Below, one piece after another: positions 33,176-43,300 of a stretch of 61,408 nt of DNA. The notes under the pieces are model-generated. The model searched no databases and had not been told where the DNA came from. It saw only the letters and a list, made by a program, of their open reading frames with translations. A program made the position numbers and the translations under genes. Within the stretch, counting starts at the first letter, position 1, and each line of letters opens with the position of its first letter. The stretch is from an uncultured Fibrobacter sp. (GTDB lineage: Bacteria; Fibrobacterota; Fibrobacteria; Fibrobacterales; Fibrobacteraceae), in contig CAKUXP010000018.1 of assembly GCA_934700345.1 (NCBI GenBank), positions 1 to 61,408 on the forward strand, read 5' to 3'.

Positions 33176-33748
33176 ATGATGGATTGGATTCTTTCGGTCG
33201 GGGCGCTATTTTGGCTGCCCCTTGTCTTATGGTCGGCGCTCTTTCTCTGGGCGCGTTTTTTTGCCTACCCGATTGCGTTGAAGCGCAAGATCCGTCTGGG
33301 AAAGACCTGGTGCTATGTTCCCGAATGGTGGGTTAAAAAGCCGTTTTCCCGTCTGTGCGTGTGCGGAATTTTCGGAATTCTCTATGTGGCTTCCGCTTTT
33401 TCCGTGACGGCGACTCTTTACTGGGCACTTCTCTTTCCCGTCTATCTGCTGATTTTCCCGTTTTTGCTTTGCTTAATCGCCGCGAAGCCGTTCGTAAATT
33501 TCGCAATGAATCGCGTGTATCGGCTGGAAGTCAATGCGTATTTTTGGGAATACAAAAAGCAGGATGCGCTTTACCGCAAGTCCGGGCAAATGCTTTCGGA
33601 AGACGATCTGGCCGGTCGTTCTGCCTGGGCCTTTCGCAAAGCGCTCGTGACGGCCGATTCCGAGAAAAGGCTTTTCAAGTTGCTGAAGGAAATGGCAAAA
33701 CAGGAACTCGCCCTGGAAAAGGAAATCTCCGCCTATGAAAACGCTTAG
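33176..33748 (+). CDS. Membrane protein of unknown function
   Basis: This 190-residue protein has a hydrophobic N-terminal half with three or four membrane segments (WLPLVLWSALFLWARFFAYP, LCVCGIFGILYVASAFSV, LYWALLFPVYLLIFPFLLCL). A hydrophilic, helical C-terminal half follows. No family was recognised. It overlaps the squalene synthase gene by 14 bp, so it belongs to that operon and may have a membrane role linked to lipid metabolism. ATG 33176 and ATG 33179 are equally possible starts. Confidence 0.65.
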   Translation: MMDWILSVGALFWLPLVLWSALFLWARFFAYPIALKRKIRLGKTWCYVPEWWVKKPFSRLCVCGIFGILYVASAFSVTATLYWALLFPVYLLIFPFLLCLIAAKPFVNFAMNRVYRLEVNAYFWEYKKQDALYRKSGQMLSEDDLAGRSAWAFRKALVTADSEKRLFKLLKEMAKQELALEKEISAYENA

Positions 33749-34799
33749 CCAGACGGATATCCAAAACCGCTTTCTCTATGCGGACAAGATGCTTCTCCTC
33801 GTATCGCGCACGTTTGCGCTGAATATCAACCGCCTTTCGGGAGACCTCCGGAAAACGGTGCTGCTTGCCTATCTCTATTTGCGGATTGCGGATACGGTCG
33901 AGGACGATTCCCAGCTTTCTGTCGATGAAAAGCTTCGGCTCTTGAAAATGTTCGCTGATATTTTTCGGGACGGTTCCGATGTGGAAAAATCGACCGAGGC
34001 TTTTGTTTCCGACTTGCCGGAGTATTTCCGCTCTTCGGAAAATCCGAATGATGCGCTTTGTGAAAACGCCTTGACCGTCGTTCCGCTGCTTTGGACTTTT
34101 GGCGCGGATTACGTGAAGCCCGTGTGCGAAACGGTCGTTGAAATGTGCGAAGGGATGGCGTCTTCGCTAGAGTCGATGGAAGCGTCTCTTGAAAAAGGCT
34201 GGTTCACGCTCAAAACGATGCCCGAGCTTTCGCGCTACTGCTACTATGTCGCAGGGATTGTGGGCAAGCTTCTAACGCGGCTTTTCGCTGCGAAGAATCC
34301 GGCAATCGATGGCGAGAGGCTTTCGAAAATGAAAAAGCTCGACGTAAGCTTTGGGCTTGCGCTCCAGTTGGTGAACATCATCAAGGACGTCCGGGAGGAT
34401 TCCGAGCGGAAAGTCTGCTTTGTCCCGGAAACGATTTGCCAGGCCCACGGTTTTGAAAGTTCCCCGGCGATGTTCGGCCCGCTGGCGGATAAAAAGGCCC
34501 GGGCTTCGGTGATGAAGGAACTTGTCTGCGAAGCGTGGAAACATCTGGCGGATGCAATCGAATACACGGTTCTCGTTCCGCGAAGAAATCCACAAATTCG
34601 CCTATTTTGCCTGTGGCCGCTTTTCATGGCGGCGAAAAACCTTTCGCTGATGGGGGACTGCTCGCACCTTTTCGACAGAGAGAGCAAGGTAAAAATTACG
34701 CGTTCGGATGTGAAAGGAATCATCCGAAAGACAACGCTGCATTTTTACTCGAATTCCTGGATTCGGAGAAACTTTGAAATGTTGAGGGACGGGACATGA
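33735..34799 (+). CDS. Squalene/phytoene synthase family protein, squalene synthase-like
   Basis: This 354-residue protein is a trans-isoprenyl diphosphate synthase that joins two prenyl diphosphates head to head. Two Asp-rich motifs are present: YLYLRIADTVEDD at about residues 46-58 and VNIIKDVREDSERKVCFVP at about 214-232. The second, with a following Pro, fits squalene synthase better than phytoene synthase. No squalene cyclase or carotenoid gene lies in the window, so the end product (hopanoid, sterol-like or carotenoid) is unknown. The upstream gene overlaps by 14 bp, and the downstream lspA by 4 bp (ATGA). Confidence 0.88.
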   Translation: MKTLSQTDIQNRFLYADKMLLLVSRTFALNINRLSGDLRKTVLLAYLYLRIADTVEDDSQLSVDEKLRLLKMFADIFRDGSDVEKSTEAFVSDLPEYFRSSENPNDALCENALTVVPLLWTFGADYVKPVCETVVEMCEGMASSLESMEASLEKGWFTLKTMPELSRYCYYVAGIVGKLLTRLFAAKNPAIDGERLSKMKKLDVSFGLALQLVNIIKDVREDSERKVCFVPETICQAHGFESSPAMFGPLADKKARASVMKELVCEAWKHLADAIEYTVLVPRRNPQIRLFCLWPLFMAAKNLSLMGDCSHLFDRESKVKITRSDVKGIIRKTTLHFYSNSWIRRNFEMLRDGT

Positions 34800-35374
34800 A
34801 GGAACGTTTTCGCCTGCTGAAATCGTGGAAATTCCACCTGGTTTTTATTTTCGCTTCGATTTTTATCGACCAGGCGACAAAGATTTGGGCTGTCGCTTAC
34901 CTGAAGCCGACTTTTGAAAATCCGCTGGGTCGCATCGTGCATGTCGTCGGGAATCTGCTGCAGTTCCGTTTGGCGTATAACACGGGAGCCGCGTTCAGCA
35001 GCCGTCCGCAGGATATCTTGCCCTTTCTTCCGCCGACGGTTTTCTTTTTGCTCGTTTCCCTTATCGCGACTTTTGTGTTGATTTATTTTTACAGGTCCGT
35101 AAAGCGGGACGATTTTCTGGTGCGCTTTGGCATTGCGATGATTCTTTCGGGAGCGATCGGGAACTTTGCGGACCGGATGCGCATCGGCAAGGTCGTGGAT
35201 TTTATCGATTGCGATTTCCCGGATTTTATCATGGAACGTTGGCCGACTTTCAATTTCGCGGATTGCTGCGTGACGATAGGCGTTGCGCTCGTCTTGCTTT
35301 CGCCCGTGGTTTACAAGTTCATTCACTATTCACCGGCAGGTTCGCATGCAAAAGAAGAATCCCCAACCGACTAA
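34796..35374 (+). CDS. lspA: Lipoprotein signal peptidase (signal peptidase II)
   Basis: This 192-residue inner-membrane aspartic peptidase removes signal peptides from prolipoproteins. Family motifs are all present: DQATKIWA near residue 24, AYNTGAAFS, GAIGNFADRMRIGKVVDFID with one catalytic Asp, and FNFADCCVTIG with the other. Four membrane segments are visible. It is needed for the many lipoproteins encoded nearby. It overlaps squalene synthase by 4 bp and the next gene by 29 bp. Confidence 0.95.
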   Translation: MKERFRLLKSWKFHLVFIFASIFIDQATKIWAVAYLKPTFENPLGRIVHVVGNLLQFRLAYNTGAAFSSRPQDILPFLPPTVFFLLVSLIATFVLIYFYRSVKRDDFLVRFGIAMILSGAIGNFADRMRIGKVVDFIDCDFPDFIMERWPTFNFADCCVTIGVALVLLSPVVYKFIHYSPAGSHAKEESPTD

Positions 35375-36656
35375 TTCCGAATCGCCGAGCTTTATCGTTT
35401 CCGAGAAGGAGGCGAACGAACGCCTGGATCGTTTTTTGCAAAAGAAACTTTCGGATTATTCTCGCACGGACATCCAAAAGCTGATTGCGGAAAACCAGGT
35501 GACGGTCGCCGGGACACCCGCCAAGAAAAATCTGCGCCTTTCGGAAGGGATGCTTGTCCAGGTCGCTGCGCTTCCTCAAAAGGAATCCTCGTCGCTCGAA
35601 CCGGAAAAGATGGATTTGCACATCGTCTATGAAGATGACGACGTCGCCGTGATTTTTAAACCGCGCGGAGTCGTGGTGCATCCGGGAAACGGTGTTTCGA
35701 AAGGGACGCTTGCTGCGGGGCTTCTCTACCACTTCAAGGAAAAACTTTCGGCGGTGAACGGACCGCTCCGGCCAGGAATCGTGCACCGTCTCGACAAGGA
35801 TACGCCGGGCCTGATGATCGTGGCGAAAAACGACAAGGCGCATCGGAGTCTCGCGCACCAGCTCGAAACGCGCACGCTTCACCGCAAGTATGAAGCCTTG
35901 ATCTGGGGGCATCCGCGCGACCTTTCCGGGGAAATCGAATTGCCTCTTGGGCGCGATCCGAAATCCCGCATCCGCATGGCTGTCGTGAAGAACGGGAAGT
36001 TTGCGCGCACGCGCTACAAGGCGAAAAAGTTCTTTTCCATCGCAACGCTGATGGAGTATGAGCTGGATACGGGACGCACGCACCAGATTCGTGTGCATTC
36101 CCGCTACACGGGACATCCGATTGTCGGCGACCCGATTTACGAGGGACGCGAGGCTTCGCTTTCCCGAGTGCCGCCCCTTTACCGCGAAGTCGCAGAAGAG
36201 CTTTTGAAACTTGCGCCTGCACAGCTTCTGGAAGCGGTTGAAATCTGCTTTGCCCATCCGCGGACCCGAAAGAAGATGTCTTTCTCCGTTCCGCTCGAAA
36301 AGCCGTTTGAAGCTGCCGTCAAGCTTTTGGAAAAGGAATGCCCGGAATCCGCTCCGACTTTTGACGAGGATACGAGCTTTAGAAATTTTGGCGAGACTTT
36401 GATTGAAAATCCCTATCTGGACGAACCGCTGGAAACCGAAGAGGAATACCCTTACGAAGAAGAGCCCGTGAAGGAACGCTTGACGCGGGCGGAACGCTTG
36501 GCGATGAAAAAGGAGCGGATTAAAAAGCGCAAGGCTATCGAGGCGGAGAAGCGCGAAAAAAAGGCGAAGCGTGAAGCGGAAAAGCGCGGCGAAATCTATC
36601 GGTCGGAAATCGTCACCGGGCATGAACCGACCATCGACCCTTCGTATCTGGAATAA
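35346..36656 (+). CDS. RluD-family pseudouridine synthase with charged C-terminal tail
   Basis: This 436-residue protein has an N-terminal S4 RNA-binding domain (about 15-80) and an RluA/RluD-type catalytic domain. The HRLDKDTPGLMIVAKND motif carries the catalytic Asp, and DTGRTHQIRVH comes later. It should convert uridines in 23S rRNA to pseudouridine. After about residue 345 a Glu/Lys-rich extension follows (EEEYPYEEEPV, then a basic helix of KKERIKKRK type) that ordinary RluD lacks. ATG 35346 is the first start in a sensible place; it lies inside lspA. An S4-lspA-rluD order is common in bacteria. Confidence 0.92.
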   Translation: MQKKNPQPTNSESPSFIVSEKEANERLDRFLQKKLSDYSRTDIQKLIAENQVTVAGTPAKKNLRLSEGMLVQVAALPQKESSSLEPEKMDLHIVYEDDDVAVIFKPRGVVVHPGNGVSKGTLAAGLLYHFKEKLSAVNGPLRPGIVHRLDKDTPGLMIVAKNDKAHRSLAHQLETRTLHRKYEALIWGHPRDLSGEIELPLGRDPKSRIRMAVVKNGKFARTRYKAKKFFSIATLMEYELDTGRTHQIRVHSRYTGHPIVGDPIYEGREASLSRVPPLYREVAEELLKLAPAQLLEAVEICFAHPRTRKKMSFSVPLEKPFEAAVKLLEKECPESAPTFDEDTSFRNFGETLIENPYLDEPLETEEEYPYEEEPVKERLTRAERLAMKKERIKKRKAIEAEKREKKAKREAEKRGEIYRSEIVTGHEPTIDPSYLE

Positions 36657-36689
36657 AATTTTATCTTTAACTGAAAAACTGGAGATCTT

Positions 36690-37373
36690 ATGAAAATACT
36701 TCCGACTTTGGTTGGACTTATCACGGTATTTTATTTTGCCGCCTGTTCCGATAATGGTTCTAGCGTGGAGGCTTTTAATGCGGCAAAAGTTTGCCCGGAA
36801 AGCGCTCGCGGAACGTTTGTCGATGAGCGCGATGGGCAGGAATACAGGTACACGACAATCGGCAGCCAAGTTTGGATGGCGCAGAATTTAAACTATGCCG
36901 TAACAGATGAAACCCTGCCCGATCCTTTAACAGGGGAGCTAAAATATGTTAGCATTTCTTGCCTTTATCCGGATGATAATTGCATGGAAAAGGGAAGGCT
37001 CTATAACTGGGTTGCTGCGAATCATGCCTGTCCAGAAGGTTGGCACTTGCCAAATGCGGATGAGTGGGAAATTCTTTTTCAAATGATGGGCGGAATTGAT
37101 ATTGCGGGATATCGGTTAAAATCAACAGAAGGATGGAGGGTGCTTGAGATCGGTAAAGAATCGGGAGGATCTGATGAATGCGCGTTTGATTTAATTCCGG
37201 CTAAACATTCTTCTCAAAATGCAGAAGGTCTTTTTTCTGATATTTGGACAGGTACTTTAAGAACGGATGGAGGATATACAGCTTATATTGTAAGATTCCA
37301 ATCTAATTCAAATGGTGTAGATAAAATGTCACAATTTTTTGAAAAATACTCTCTTCGCTGTGTAAAAAATTGA
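36690..37373 (+). CDS. FISUMP-domain lipoprotein 1
   Basis: This 227-residue lipoprotein has a lipobox ending at Cys19 (VFYFAACSD). The rest is a FISUMP domain, the paralogous domain first described in Fibrobacter succinogenes. Hallmarks are RGTFVDERDGQEYRYTTIG, QVWMAQNLNY, GRLYNWVAANHACPEGWHLP and the final SLRCVKN. The function of the domain is unknown; it is usually on secreted or surface proteins. A GGAG ribosome site precedes the ATG, and the giant surface-protein gene follows 10 bp downstream, so the two are probably co-expressed. Confidence 0.9.
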   Translation: MKILPTLVGLITVFYFAACSDNGSSVEAFNAAKVCPESARGTFVDERDGQEYRYTTIGSQVWMAQNLNYAVTDETLPDPLTGELKYVSISCLYPDDNCMEKGRLYNWVAANHACPEGWHLPNADEWEILFQMMGGIDIAGYRLKSTEGWRVLEIGKESGGSDECAFDLIPAKHSSQNAEGLFSDIWTGTLRTDGGYTAYIVRFQSNSNGVDKMSQFFEKYSLRCVKN

Positions 37374-37383
37374 GAACTTGATA

Positions 37384-40300
37384 ATGCATAAGGGTGGAAT
37401 TTTCGCCTTCATTTTTTTGTACTTTTTCTTTTCCCATTCTTTTGGAAGCGTTGAGTCGTACCGGAACAGTCTTTTTATTTTCCTTTCGGACAAAGACGGA
37501 AGTTCGAATCCTTATGCCAAATCTGGAGTCTATGATTATGTTTCTACGAGAATTACCGGCGATATAGGGAATCTCTATCCTTATTCCATCGACGTGTCGT
37601 CACGGAGCGCAAGCGATTTATCGTCAATTTTTTCAAATCATGAATCGAATTCCGTGTTTGCAAAGGCTTTGGAATATTGGTTTGAAAACAGCTCGGATAG
37701 TTTATTGTTGAATTGGAAAAAAAGGTGCGGAAATAAGTGCGCACTAACTGATTTGAAAAAAATACGTCCGGATATTTTGCCTCTTCGCTACATCATTATT
37801 TCGGAGGGAGTTTGTGGCTTGGTTGCTCGTGAATATATTCAAGGAAGTGATTATGCCGGGGATATTTCCAAGGTGCTGTTCTTTGATACGCCTCATGAGG
37901 GAACAGGGTTTGCCGATCAGGCTCTTTTTCAAGGTTTGGGAGGCTATTCTCTCAAAAAACCGGATATCAAAAATCTTTCCGCGCTTATTCCGCTAACCCT
38001 TTCCGCTTATGTCTTTGGAGGACTGGATGCTTTGCAGGATGCTGTAATATCTGTGGTCCAGAGCGTTGTTCTCGGAATGGCTCAGAATGCAGGCAATATT
38101 TCGACAGCTTTTTCGGAGTCTGCTCTGTTTGGTGAATACGCGGAAAATTCCGATGCGCTTTGGTATTTGGCCCAAGACGCTAGCTTTGATGATAAAAAAT
38201 ATGCAGATATTATTGCTGCATCAAAGGCTGAAGTAAAGGCTAATATCGGCGAAATTCAGTGGCTTAATTCGACCGGAATGAAAACTGGGTTTGGCAGTCC
38301 GTCTTATAGTATTGTGTATTCTTATGGATTTCCAACAGTGGGAAATGGACGTCGGACATATAATGATTTTGGCGAACAGGTAAAGAACCATATCCCGAAG
38401 GAAAAACTAAAACAGGTCTTCGTGGATTCCTTAAAAAATGTTTTATTGAGTGCAGGTATTGATGAAAGTGATGTTCGGGAAAGCGTTTCTAACTTGGCGG
38501 ACGAGCTGTTAAAGGGGGAACTTTCTAGCGAAGGAAGAAAAATTGTAGGGGAATTTGTTGAAAAATATCAATCTTTGGGTAATGTCCTAGATGATTCTAA
38601 ATTGTTAGGCTATATTCAAGGACTTTCGGAATTAAGGTCTTTAAAAATCAATATGGATGACTTGCCGGGTTCGGCCTTGAAAATTCTCAGAGTTTTGGAA
38701 AAATTTATTCCTGAGACTTATAAATCGGAGTTATACTCTGTGTTTATCGAAAATTTTTCTCCTGAAATTGCGGATGTATTGGGAAATGCGGCAAATTGTG
38801 CTGTTTCGAAAGGATCGTTGAGGAATTGTGTCTTGGCTGGACTTTCGGTCAGTGCAAAAAATCTTTCCAATTATGGCTTGAATTTTTTTGATGAAGGAAT
38901 TTTTGATGTCCCTGTCTATAGTGCTTATGGTTTAAATGTTTCTTCATTTAAAAACGCATCAGTGTCTCGAGTTGGTTATGACTTGGGTAATTACATCGAA
39001 AACAACAGCCGTTTAAAGGAGTACAAGGAACTTCTTTCTAATGTGGGGAGACTTGAAACGGTGCGGAATAAACTTGATGTTGGATTGAGAGCCGGTTGTA
39101 ATCTTTTGATGTCGCCTTATGACGAAATTTGCAAAGCTGCCGCCTTTGCCGCCAATGTGGTCTTGATTGCGGATATGTCGGGCAAGACCGCTAAGCTAGC
39201 CCAGAATATAGAAACGCTTAAGGATAATAAACATTTGTCGCTCAGCGCAGCGGTAAAAAAAACAGATAGTTTTAGCTATGAGGGCTTAGATGAAAAAATT
39301 TCTTTTGACTATCCTGATTTAGAGAAATTACTTTTTGATTCTCCAAAAATTTCCATGGCTTCTATTTTCAAAAGAGGAAATGAAGATAACGCGCTGGATT
39401 CAATTATTCCTTTGATGCTTTTTGGAACTTGTGAATCCGATATTTACGATATCGCCTCGTTGGAAAATAACTGCCAAGTAATCGATAACGGGGAAAAAAT
39501 CTCTCAGGATTCGCAAAATGTGTCGCTTTATGCGTCTAGTTTTGCGGAAGAAACGGCTGTGTCTGCAGCAGTCGGGGATAAGTTGCTTTCTGTCAAGGAT
39601 ATTCGATTTAATGCTGATGTAAAACAATCTACTCCTTTAGAGGTTTTGAATTATTGGAAATGGAAAGCTCCTACGGTTAGAAAATATATTTACGAGTATC
39701 GTTTTGTGGTGGATGATTTGCAACCGGACAGCCTTCGACAAATCATGTTGGATTTTAATGCGGGCGTTCGGATGGCTTATGAACGCAAAGGAGACGCTTG
39801 GGTTGCGCGCTTGCGTGTTGGCGGCGGAGAATGGAGTAAAGCTGTAGCGGTTTCAAATCCTGTTCGGAGTGATGGACTTTTTGTATTTCGTCCAAAAGAG
39901 TTTTTTGATTTAGATTTTGATGACGAAGAACATCTGTTGTCCTCGATACAGAAAGAAGGTCCCAATATGGTCAATCTGTATGTGGTGAACAAGTTGGGGA
40001 TGACGGGGACCGCCGAGTTCACCTATCTGTTTGAATCGACGCCTCCTCTGTTGGAACAAGGATGGCCCCGAGCTTTTGCTACATTGTCTAGAATTGATAA
40101 TCCGTATATTTATTTTAATAAACAAGATGGGGTTCCTAATTTTAGCGATATGAGTGTTTCCTTGATTTGTTTCGATACAGGAAATGAATCTGTTGGAAAC
40201 GTCAATGCAAAATACGAATTGATCGATGAGACTCGTGGTACATATAAAATTTCCGCTGATATAGAAAGCTTGTGGTCTTCGGACAGTTTAAGGAGCGGTA

Positions 40301-43300
40301 ATTATATTCTTGAATGGAACGTTGGAATTTTGGATGACCAAAACAAAAGAACCTCTGCAAAATTGCGAACGATGGTGTACATCGATAGGGATGTTCCCGA
40401 TATTGAACTATCCCTGAAGCAGAAAGATATTTCTGGAAAGAATATTGCTGACAGTTGGGGCGCTGTGATTAATAATGGACCGGAATCCGATAGATTTCTA
40501 AGGGCTTTGCGCATATTTGTGGAGAAGAGAGACGGTTCAACGATTCCTGTGAAAAGCATAAAGGATAACAGCGAACAAGTCATAAGTTTTGGTTGGCAAA
40601 AAGGAATTCCCGAATTTGAAGGAAAGGCTAAATTAATTGTACAAGCTATAGATTATGCTTATCCATCGGAAGAGTTTGAAAATTTATTGGCGGATTCCAT
40701 CAAAGGCGATGAATTTTTATTATGGGATAAATTAGCAAGAAAAAACGAGAGCGGAAATTATGTTTTTGCTGATGGCTTTAATGGAGTTCTCCTAGAAACG
40801 GAGATTGTAATTGATACGACCGCTCCAATGATTTCTGATAATTCATTGGTCGCAACGATTTTACATGGAGATCTTCATGGCGATTATCCGGTTTTTATTT
40901 TTCAGAATGATAAAATGCGGTTAGGTATTAATGATACATTAAAGTTTTCTTTTGATATAAAAGAAGAGCTGCTCGGTAGGGACAGTACAACCATTTCGGT
41001 ACAATTGTTGTTTAATGATGAAAATCATGATATTCACAAGGTATATAATCGCAATATTGCGTTGAGTGCAACAAATAAAAGTTTTCGTTTTATTGAACCT
41101 AAAGCAAATCGTCTTCAAGATGGCATTTATGATGTTTCAATTAAATTGACGGATAATGTGGGCAATACTTTTGATACAACCGTTTATAAAGGTCTTGTTG
41201 TTGATAGGATTGCTCCGGTGGTAACTGAATTGATGAATGGAAATGTTTCTTTTTCGGACATTTCGGAATTACGCAAAAGCAAGGCTTATGTTTCACAGAT
41301 TGCTGATGAGGAGTTTAACAGAACGGAGCTTTCCTGCTATGCTAAAGTTTCTGTAGAAGAAAAAAACACGGGATGGTTCTTTGTTGGAAAGGAACTGTCT
41401 AGCCAAAATGGGAATTCGAATATTCCTTTTGAATTTTCCTTACAAGATAAAATTTCCGATTTGCCCAATGGATTGTGGACCGTTCGTTTTGGGTGTTTCG
41501 ATGATGTCGGCAATTACGGCGAAGCAGTTGATTTCTTTGGAATGGGCCGTCGCTATCCACGGATAACTTTTCCGGAAGAGGGGATGGGAGATTATTTCGG
41601 AGAACAAGTCTTAATTGAAGGGACGACGCCTAATCCTATAGTAAAAAACAGAGATGACAAGAATGCTTCTTTCAGTATGGAATGGTGTAAGATTGATTTG
41701 TCGGAATGCAGTTCTGAAAATGTTTCTTACCTGACGAGAACGGTTTCTGAACAGCCAAAAGCCTTGGCTATATGGAATACGAATGGTTTAAAGGGAAGTT
41801 ATGTGATTCGGTTGAAAGTTAGAGGCTGTGATTATAGTGAAGAAAATTGCGATTCGGCGATTACCGAAAGGATTGTATCTTTTGCTGATGGTATAACAGG
41901 GGAAGAAATTAATAAAGAGGCGTTGCCTAAATTGGTCTTGGAGGATTTGCCAAAAGAGCAAGTGCCTGCCTCGGATGCTAGTATTAGGTTGAAACTTGAT
42001 GGTTTCGATACTTCTAAATGGTCTATGAATGTGGGCATTGAAGTCCAATCTCCAAAAGACTCTTCTGTATTTGTTCCTGCGAAGAATGTCTTTTTTGGAA
42101 CGGTCATGACTTCGCCCTTTAATGGAGAACCGCCTGTTAAGAAAGATGGGCTTTCTGTTTGGCAAACCGGCAAGACTTGGAATGTGTTTTGGAAAGGAAT
42201 GGCGGAATCTTCAGCAGAAGCAATTGTGCCCCAACTTTCTCTGAAATATCAAAAGGAGACGGTACGTTTTGCGGGTTCTGAATCAAGCCTTCCCCAGGAA
42301 GATGTTTCGGTGGCAATGCCTGTAATCGGAGGCGAGAATATTGAAATTCCTGCCTATAACGCTTCAAGAAATTGGATAATCGAGGGCAGGGAAATTCTTA
42401 TACAGTTTGAATCGGATTCTGCATTTATTGTTGACATTTCCAGTGTCAAGGATGGCAAAAATAAAATTTACTGTGGAAAGAATTCTGTTATCGCAGGAAA
42501 TGTGATAAGCATGTCCAAGGAATCTCCTGTGCTGTATGTCTATCCTCAACAATATACTTCGAATATTGTCTGGAATGGACTTACGCAGGAAAATTTATAT
42601 CCGGGCGGAAGCGAGGTTCGTTTACATGCTTATGCCTATCAAAAGAATGATAAGACTAAATTGATTTTTTGCGAAAGTTCGTGGAACCAGTTGGTGGAAG
42701 ACTTCAGTATAATCACGGATGAGCGTGCGATGAAAGAGTTCTATGTAGGTCTCTCTTCTGATGAGACGAATAGCGAAAATGCATTTGCCTTGTCGAAATT
42801 TAGTTTTGAATTTGGGATAGCGGGACAGCCGGCTTACGTGAGTGCGGAAATTATAGGTCCTAATGGAAAGGTTGTGAGAAAATTAATGGATAATCGTTTC
42901 CTTTTGGCTGGAACATCGAAAACAGCTTATTCCGTTAGTTGGGACGGCATGAGTGAAACGGGTTTTGCGATGATGGAAGAAGGCGATTATGAGCTTAAAA
43001 TTACAGCGAAAAGAGGCGATAAAGAAAAAACGCTTTCACATGAATTTGAACTGGTTCTTGCCAACAAACTGATTCCTGCTCCGACTGAAGTGGTAAAGGA
43101 AGGGGAATACCCCGCGGAACTGATGGCTGATGAAGCTGTCTTGGATAAAATGGGAAATTTGCGCTATTATGGGAATCCCGATTACTTGCTGGAAGCTGAT
43201 GTAACTGCGGTAACGCTTCCTTCCTCTCAGCGAGAAATTGAATACCATTGGACAATGGATGGTGTGCAGCATCCGGTATTTTTTGAGAAAAATCGATATA

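Noticed and set aside
31794..33250. Replication origin beside dnaA
   Set aside because: No cluster of DnaA boxes or AT-rich unwinding region is visible; the gap upstream of dnaA is only 28 bp.
35319..36869. Minus-strand open frame of 516 codons opposite the pseudouridine synthase gene
   Set aside because: Composition is Phe/Arg-rich and family-free, and it lies opposite a clear RluD-type gene; an antisense shadow.
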